Assembly: GCA_003646525.1 (NCBI GenBank)
Contig: QMKU01000043.1
Coordinates: forward strand, 1 to 8,360
DNA from: Campylobacterota bacterium
GTDB lineage: Bacteria; Campylobacterota; Campylobacteria; Campylobacterales; Sulfurovaceae
Length of the DNA stretch: 8,360 bases
Reading direction: 5' to 3'
A program made the translations under genes and the position numbers. Shown here one piece after another: positions 5,492 through 8,360 of this stretch (positions are counted from its first letter, which is position 1; each line of letters starts with the position of its first letter). The notes beneath the pieces are model-generated. The model was not told where the DNA came from, made no database searches, and saw nothing but the letters and a program-made list of their open reading frames with translations.

Positions 5492-6652
5492 TTAGTGCTT
5501 GCCTTTGAGGTCAACCTTGAGTATCCATACATTACTGTCTCTACTTATCTGGGTCTTTTTGTCACCGACGATGAGGTAGCCATCTTCTGTGGAGGTGATA
5601 TCATATCCTGCATCATCGCTTTTTCCTCCGTAGGTTCTCTCCCAGAGAAGCTTCCCTCTGCTATCTATCTTGAGAAGGTAGAGGTCAAATCCATTGCGTC
5701 TGGTGAAGCTCTCTGTTCTGCCTACGATGACATAGCCACCATCGTGACTTTGCGTAACAGCAAATCCCTCATCATCACGATTTCCACCATAAGTTTTATG
5801 CCAGAGTTTTTTTCCATTTTTATCTGTTTTTACGACATAGACATCATTTCGGGTGAGCCCAAAACTATCAGTTGTTCCGACAGCCAAATAGCCATCTTCG
5901 ACAGCGATGACATCATACACTATATCATCATCATTTCCACCATAAGCAGCATACCACTGCTCTTTACCTGCCTTATTGATCTTGACAAGATAGGCATCAA
6001 GATCACCATGTCCATAGGTGTCCGTCTTGCCTGCCATCAGATATCCGTCTCCTGTAGAGATGATCGCATTGGCAAAATCTTCATCTTTTCCGCCATAGTA
6101 TCCTCTCCAACCTCTTCTGCCTTCTTTGTCTAGCTGAACGATCAGGGGATTGATCCCAGAAGACATAAAGTTAAGATGTCGTTCTGTTCCAGCCACAACC
6201 AAGTCCAAACCATCAGTTGCAATAGCATTGCCAAAATATTCATCATCCTCATCTCTATCATAAGTCACTTGCCAACGGATATCGCCTTCACTATTAATGA
6301 GCGTAATGTAAAAGCTGAGACGCGCATTGCCAAAAGTTTCAGTTGAGCCTATAAAAGCATAATCATTTCCAAATCGTATGATCTCATTTGCCTCTTCGTC
6401 ATCTTCTCCCCCATATATTTTGGACCAGAGCTTTTGCCCTTTTTTATCAATCTTGATCAGATAGGCATCGAAATCTCTGTCACTTGTAAAACTTTTGGTT
6501 TTTCCAGCGATGAGATAGCCATCATCAGTCTTGATAACAGATTTTGCCACATCATCTTCTTTGCCACCAAATGTTTTTTCAAAAGTGATAGGTGTCTCTG
6601 TGGCAAATAGTGCCGAAGCTACAAAAAGTATCCCAAGGAATTTAGTACGCAT
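5492..6652 (-). CDS. Secreted seven-bladed beta-propeller repeat protein
   Basis: From the ATG at 6652 the product has 386 residues. It has a signal peptide (MRTKFLGILFVASALFA, cleavage near 17-18) and then seven repeats of 51-55 residues. Each repeat follows the pattern Y/F-GG-x-x-DD, then DGYLIxGxTxSF, then DxYLxKxDxxGxxxW. Repeats begin at about residues 28, 80, 131, 186, 237, 288 and 341. The third is degenerate (YDRDEDD instead of YGG). The last lacks its terminal Trp strand, which the N-terminal TFEKTFGG could supply, the usual way a propeller ring closes. The pattern resembles SBBP-type propeller repeats. It has no lipobox or anchor, so it is probably periplasmic or exported; ligand and role are unknown. 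This start is chosen because GGAG (6659-6662) is correctly spaced and the signal peptide begins here; an upstream in-frame TTG at 6709 lies at the predicted transcription start. Confidence 0.85.
   Translation of the reverse strand: MRTKFLGILFVASALFATETPITFEKTFGGKEDDVAKSVIKTDDGYLIAGKTKSFTSDRDFDAYLIKIDKKGQKLWSKIYGGEDDEEANEIIRFGNDYAFIGSTETFGNARLSFYITLINSEGDIRWQVTYDRDEDDEYFGNAIATDGLDLVVAGTERHLNFMSSGINPLIVQLDKEGRRGWRGYYGGKDEDFANAIISTGDGYLMAGKTDTYGHGDLDAYLVKINKAGKEQWYAAYGGNDDDIVYDVIAVEDGYLAVGTTDSFGLTRNDVYVVKTDKNGKKLWHKTYGGNRDDEGFAVTQSHDGGYVIVGRTESFTRRNGFDLYLLKIDSRGKLLWERTYGGKSDDAGYDITSTEDGYLIVGDKKTQISRDSNVWILKVDLKGKH
5495..6571 (-). repeat. Seven tandem coding repeats of about 155 bp
   Basis: The propeller gene consists of seven in-frame units of 51-55 codons, recognisable at protein level by the recurring Y/F-GG, DD, DGY and K-x-D-x-x-G-x-x-x-W positions. 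The nucleotide copies have diverged, so the expansion is old. Blade 3 is the most changed and the longest. Confidence 0.75.
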
Positions 6653-6713
6653 TATTTTCTCCATATTATTTTTAACCAATAGTAGGATAAATAAACTTAA
6701 ATAATTCAAAAAT

Positions 6714-6719
6714 ATTATA
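6714..6719 (-). promoter_or_regulatory. -10 box of the propeller gene
   Basis: TATAAT reads on the minus strand at 6719-6714, with no good -35 hexamer. The implied transcription start near 6707 leaves a leader of about 55 nt before the ATG at 6652, which excludes the upstream TTG at 6709 as start codon. The gene is divergent from the small lipoprotein gene and shares this 188-nt intergenic region with it. Confidence 0.45.
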
Positions 6720-6789
6720 AAGATCGTTCACTTTTAGAAAATTTAGTGGTGCAGTGTTTCTAAATGATGTAACTTTCAGAAAAAAGCTC

Positions 6790-6795
6790 TATAAT
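6790..6795 (+). promoter_or_regulatory. -10 box of the small lipoprotein gene
   Basis: A perfect TATAAT lies 45 nt before the ATG at 6841, and ATGTAA (6767-6772) is a poor -35 candidate at 17 nt. The predicted start near 6802 gives a leader of about 39 nt ending in AGGAG (6831-6835). It may drive the downstream coaX and hisG genes as well, since no terminator is evident between them. Confidence 0.45.
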
Positions 6796-6840
6796 ATTCT
6801 TTTATTAGTGTAATAAATTGTGTAGACAAGAGGAGAAAGA

Positions 6841-7278
6841 ATGAATATTCAAATAAAATTGCTTAGTGTTGTTGTAGTAATACACTTCATAGTAGGTTGT
6901 GGTGGTACAGAGAGTACTTCTGGGGAGCGAGTCGCTGGTGGTACTGCAAGTGCACCAGCTCAAATGAGTTTGGATGCGAGTAATCTGATCGTAAAAAATT
7001 CATACTATAATTATTTTCAGTATACAGGAAGTAGTGATCGAAAACTCACACTTGAGTCAGTATTGGATTGGGCTATCACAGCAACGACAAGAATGGAGTG
7101 TCAGCAGTCTGGTGATACATTTATTGCTGTTTATGACAAGCAGATGAATGAGTTGAGTCAATATAGAACATGTACGAACACTATGACGATAGAGTTTCCA
7201 GCAGACGGTACCTATAATTTCCAAATAAAGTATCCTGGCAATGAAGGATACTTTGACGCTCATACTACGGCTTTATAA
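6841..7278 (+). CDS. Small lipoprotein with beta-sandwich-like domain
   Basis: The 145-residue product has a lipoprotein signal peptide ending FIVG-Cys20, so the mature protein is lipid-anchored. Gly at positions +2 and +3 gives no inner-membrane retention signal. A Ser/Thr/Gly/Ala-rich linker (21-45) leads to a beta-rich domain (about 48-142) with DTFIAVYDKQMNEL (92-105) and FPADGTYNFQIKY (119-131). These resemble the strand pattern of PPC-type (bacterial pre-peptidase C-terminal) domains. Cys87 and Cys111 could form a disulfide. A strong ribosome binding site AGGAG (6831-6835) precedes the ATG. It is divergent from the secreted propeller gene and 34 nt upstream of coaX. The lipoprotein call is firm, the PPC likeness tentative, and the function unknown. 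Confidence 0.82.
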   Translation: MNIQIKLLSVVVVIHFIVGCGGTESTSGERVAGGTASAPAQMSLDASNLIVKNSYYNYFQYTGSSDRKLTLESVLDWAITATTRMECQQSGDTFIAVYDKQMNELSQYRTCTNTMTIEFPADGTYNFQIKYPGNEGYFDAHTTAL

Positions 7279-7279
7279 A
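7253..7279 (+). promoter_or_regulatory. Possible internal promoter for coaX-hisG
   Basis: TTGACG (7253-7258, five of six matches) is followed after 15 nt by TATAAA (7274-7279), overlapping the end of the lipoprotein gene. A spacer of 15 nt is shorter than optimal. If used, transcription would start near 7286 and give coaX a leader of about 27 nt. Weak evidence. Confidence 0.25.
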
Positions 7280-7312
7280 AATAATTATTGATTTTAAAAA
7301 GAAAATATCATC

Positions 7313-7927
7313 ATGCTTCTAGCTGATATAGGCAATACCCATATCCATCTCTATGATGGTATGCAGGTTAAACATTTGAGACATCATGATGCCATAATAA
7401 AATATGCACAAGAGTCTCTTTTTTATATTTCTGTCAATCAATCATTGGAAGAAAAGATTACCACTCAGACACAATGGAAAAATATCTCCTCTCTTCTTGT
7501 TCTTGAGGGTGCGTATGATACTATGGGAGTAGATAGACGGGCTCTATGCCTGAGTCATTCTGAGGGTCTGTTCGTGGATGCTGGATCGGCGATTACGGTG
7601 GATGTGATGGATGGAGGAGTCTACAGGGGAGGATTTATTTTACCTGGACATCGTGCAATGCTAGAGAGTTATGCTAGTATCTCTCCAGTACTAGAGCATG
7701 AGCTCAATCATAAGGTATGCACAGAGAGCCTCCCTCTCACAACAAAAGATGGGATAAGCTATGGTATAATCGCAACCATTAAAGCACTCATAGAGAAGCA
7801 TCAAAAAGGTAAAACGATTTACTTTTCAGGAGGGGACGGAGAGTTTCTCTCCACTCTTTTTGAAGAGTCTGTGTTTGATGAAACACTGGTTTTTCAAGGG
7901 ATGATACATGCACTAGAGGTCAGGTGA
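7313..7927 (+). CDS. coaX: Type III pantothenate kinase
   Basis: CoaX phosphorylates pantothenate to 4'-phosphopantothenate, the first committed step of coenzyme A synthesis, in the cytoplasm. It is an ASKHA-fold enzyme that needs a monovalent cation and is not feedback-inhibited by CoA. Motifs are clear: DIGNT phosphate loop (5-9), GVDR (72-75) with the proposed catalytic Asp74, DAGSAITVD (89-97), GGFILPG (106-112) and SGGDG (172-176). At 204 residues it is shorter than the roughly 250-260 of most CoaX proteins but close to the compact Campylobacterota form. The start is set by DIGNT, which normally begins around residue 5; the ribosome binding site is weak, only an A/G-rich stretch (AAAAGAAAA), so translation may be modest. 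hisG follows after 53 nt on the same strand. Confidence 0.95.
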   Translation: MLLADIGNTHIHLYDGMQVKHLRHHDAIIKYAQESLFYISVNQSLEEKITTQTQWKNISSLLVLEGAYDTMGVDRRALCLSHSEGLFVDAGSAITVDVMDGGVYRGGFILPGHRAMLESYASISPVLEHELNHKVCTESLPLTTKDGISYGIIATIKALIEKHQKGKTIYFSGGDGEFLSTLFEESVFDETLVFQGMIHALEVR

Positions 7928-7980
7928 TTCACAAATCATCAGACCCCTATCAGGAAGACAAAAATAATAAGGACAGATAG

Positions 7981-8360
7981 ATGTTGACAATAGCCCTGCC
8001 AAAAGGTAGAATTGCAGAAGAGACACTGGAAATATTCACTGAGATATTTGGAGGAGAATTCAAGTTTGAGAGTCGTAAGCTTATCTTGGATATCGGAGAG
8101 TTTCGCTTTTTAAATGTCAGAAATCAGGATGTTCCGACTTATGTTGAGCATGGAGCAGCAGATATCGGCGTGGTGGGGTTGGATGTGATCACCGAAAAGG
8201 AGCTCGATATTATTAATCTGATGGATATGAATCTGGGCAAATGCAAGGTGGCGATAGGGATCAAAAATGAAGATGAACTTGACTGGAGTAAGCCAGATAT
8301 CAAAGTAGCTACCAAGATGGTAAATATTACCAAGAACTACTTTGCGCAAAAGGCTGTTGG
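7981..8360 (+). CDS. hisG: ATP phosphoribosyltransferase, catalytic subunit (partial, 3' end outside window)
   Basis: HisG joins ATP and PRPP to make phosphoribosyl-ATP, the first step of histidine synthesis. The first 126 codons are present and the frame stays open to the edge. Recognisable parts are LPKGRI (6-11), RNQDVPTYVEHGAADIGVVG (47-66) and NLGKCKVAIG (84-93), all typical of HisG domain I. The compact N-terminus fits the short form (HisGS), which lacks the C-terminal regulatory domain and works with HisZ; hisZ is not in the window and the truncated end prevents confirmation. AAGGA (7969-7973) lies 7 nt before the ATG. No promoter or terminator is evident in the 53-nt gap after coaX, so the two genes probably share a transcript. 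The PRPP-binding loop lies beyond the edge. Confidence 0.95.
   Translation, partial: MLTIALPKGRIAEETLEIFTEIFGGEFKFESRKLILDIGEFRFLNVRNQDVPTYVEHGAADIGVVGLDVITEKELDIINLMDMNLGKCKVAIGIKNEDELDWSKPDIKVATKMVNITKNYFAQKAV

Noticed and set aside
5495..6133. A 212-codon open frame on the plus strand opposite the propeller gene
   Set aside because: It is antisense to a well-supported repeat protein; its openness follows from the repeated codon pattern of the real gene. The product has no recognisable domain and no suitable ribosome binding site or promoter.
6653..6709. Upstream TTG start adding 19 residues to the propeller protein
   Set aside because: It would bury the signal peptide behind an extra hydrophobic segment, has no ribosome binding site, and coincides with the predicted transcription start. 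The ATG at 6652 has a well-spaced GGAG.
7762..7770. Extended -10-like TGG-TATAAT inside coaX
   Set aside because: No -35-like hexamer at the right distance and more than 200 nt from hisG; within AT-rich coding DNA such a match is expected by chance.
8110..8349. Minus-strand open frames of 79 and 64 codons at the right edge
   Set aside because: They are antisense to hisG, whose motifs are clear on the plus strand.
1..8360. A dif/difH-like recombination site near the xer gene
   Set aside because: I compared the intergenic regions by eye with the general dif form (two roughly 11-bp inverted arms around 6-8 bp). Only the REP-like palindrome and the short leader dyad showed comparable symmetry; neither resembles a dif arm sequence.

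Overview
The window looks like ordinary chromosome of a Campylobacterota (Epsilonproteobacteria) species, most like the environmental Sulfurovum/Sulfurimonas lineages. I infer this from the moderately AT-rich sequence, the protein style (an epsilon-type MutS2, a short type III pantothenate kinase and a short-form HisG) and promoters with a good TATAAT box but a poor -35 box. No phage, plasmid, CRISPR, tRNA or rRNA sequence was seen.

Layout: (1) Positions 1-302 are a low-complexity, gene-free leader with a terminator-like hairpin near the left edge, two T7 tracts, a (TTA)6 microsatellite, a second hairpin and an extended -10 promoter. (2) Positions 303-5369 are a rightward block: mutS2; a membrane-anchored TPR-like protein (YfgM-like); a beta-propeller lipoprotein (BamB-like); a XerC/XerD-size tyrosine recombinase; and a 110-residue protein of unknown function. 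The last four genes are tightly packed (gaps of 2 nt, a 4-nt ATGA overlap, and 10 nt) and probably form one operon. Its promoter lies just after mutS2 and is followed by a perfect 8+8 bp dyad. (3) Positions 5370-5491 separate convergent genes and contain a perfect 20-bp inverted repeat built from two mirrored REP-like units. (4) A leftward gene (5492-6652) encodes a secreted seven-bladed propeller protein. (5) From 6841 rightwards come a small lipoprotein, coaX (coenzyme A synthesis) and the first 126 codons of hisG (histidine synthesis), which runs off the window.

How the genes fit together: the most suggestive part is the YfgM-like/BamB-like pair. It repeats the gene order yfgM-bamB of gammaproteobacteria, where the products act in envelope protein export and outer-membrane protein assembly. 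Campylobacterota are usually described as lacking BamB. MutS2 and the Xer recombinase are DNA-recombination proteins flanking that pair. coaX and hisG are unrelated housekeeping genes that appear to share a transcript. I see no defence or mobile system. The points most worth a second look are the BamB-like pair, the REP-like element, the MutS2 Smr domain lacking the usual LDxR residues, and the promoter-proximal dyad.
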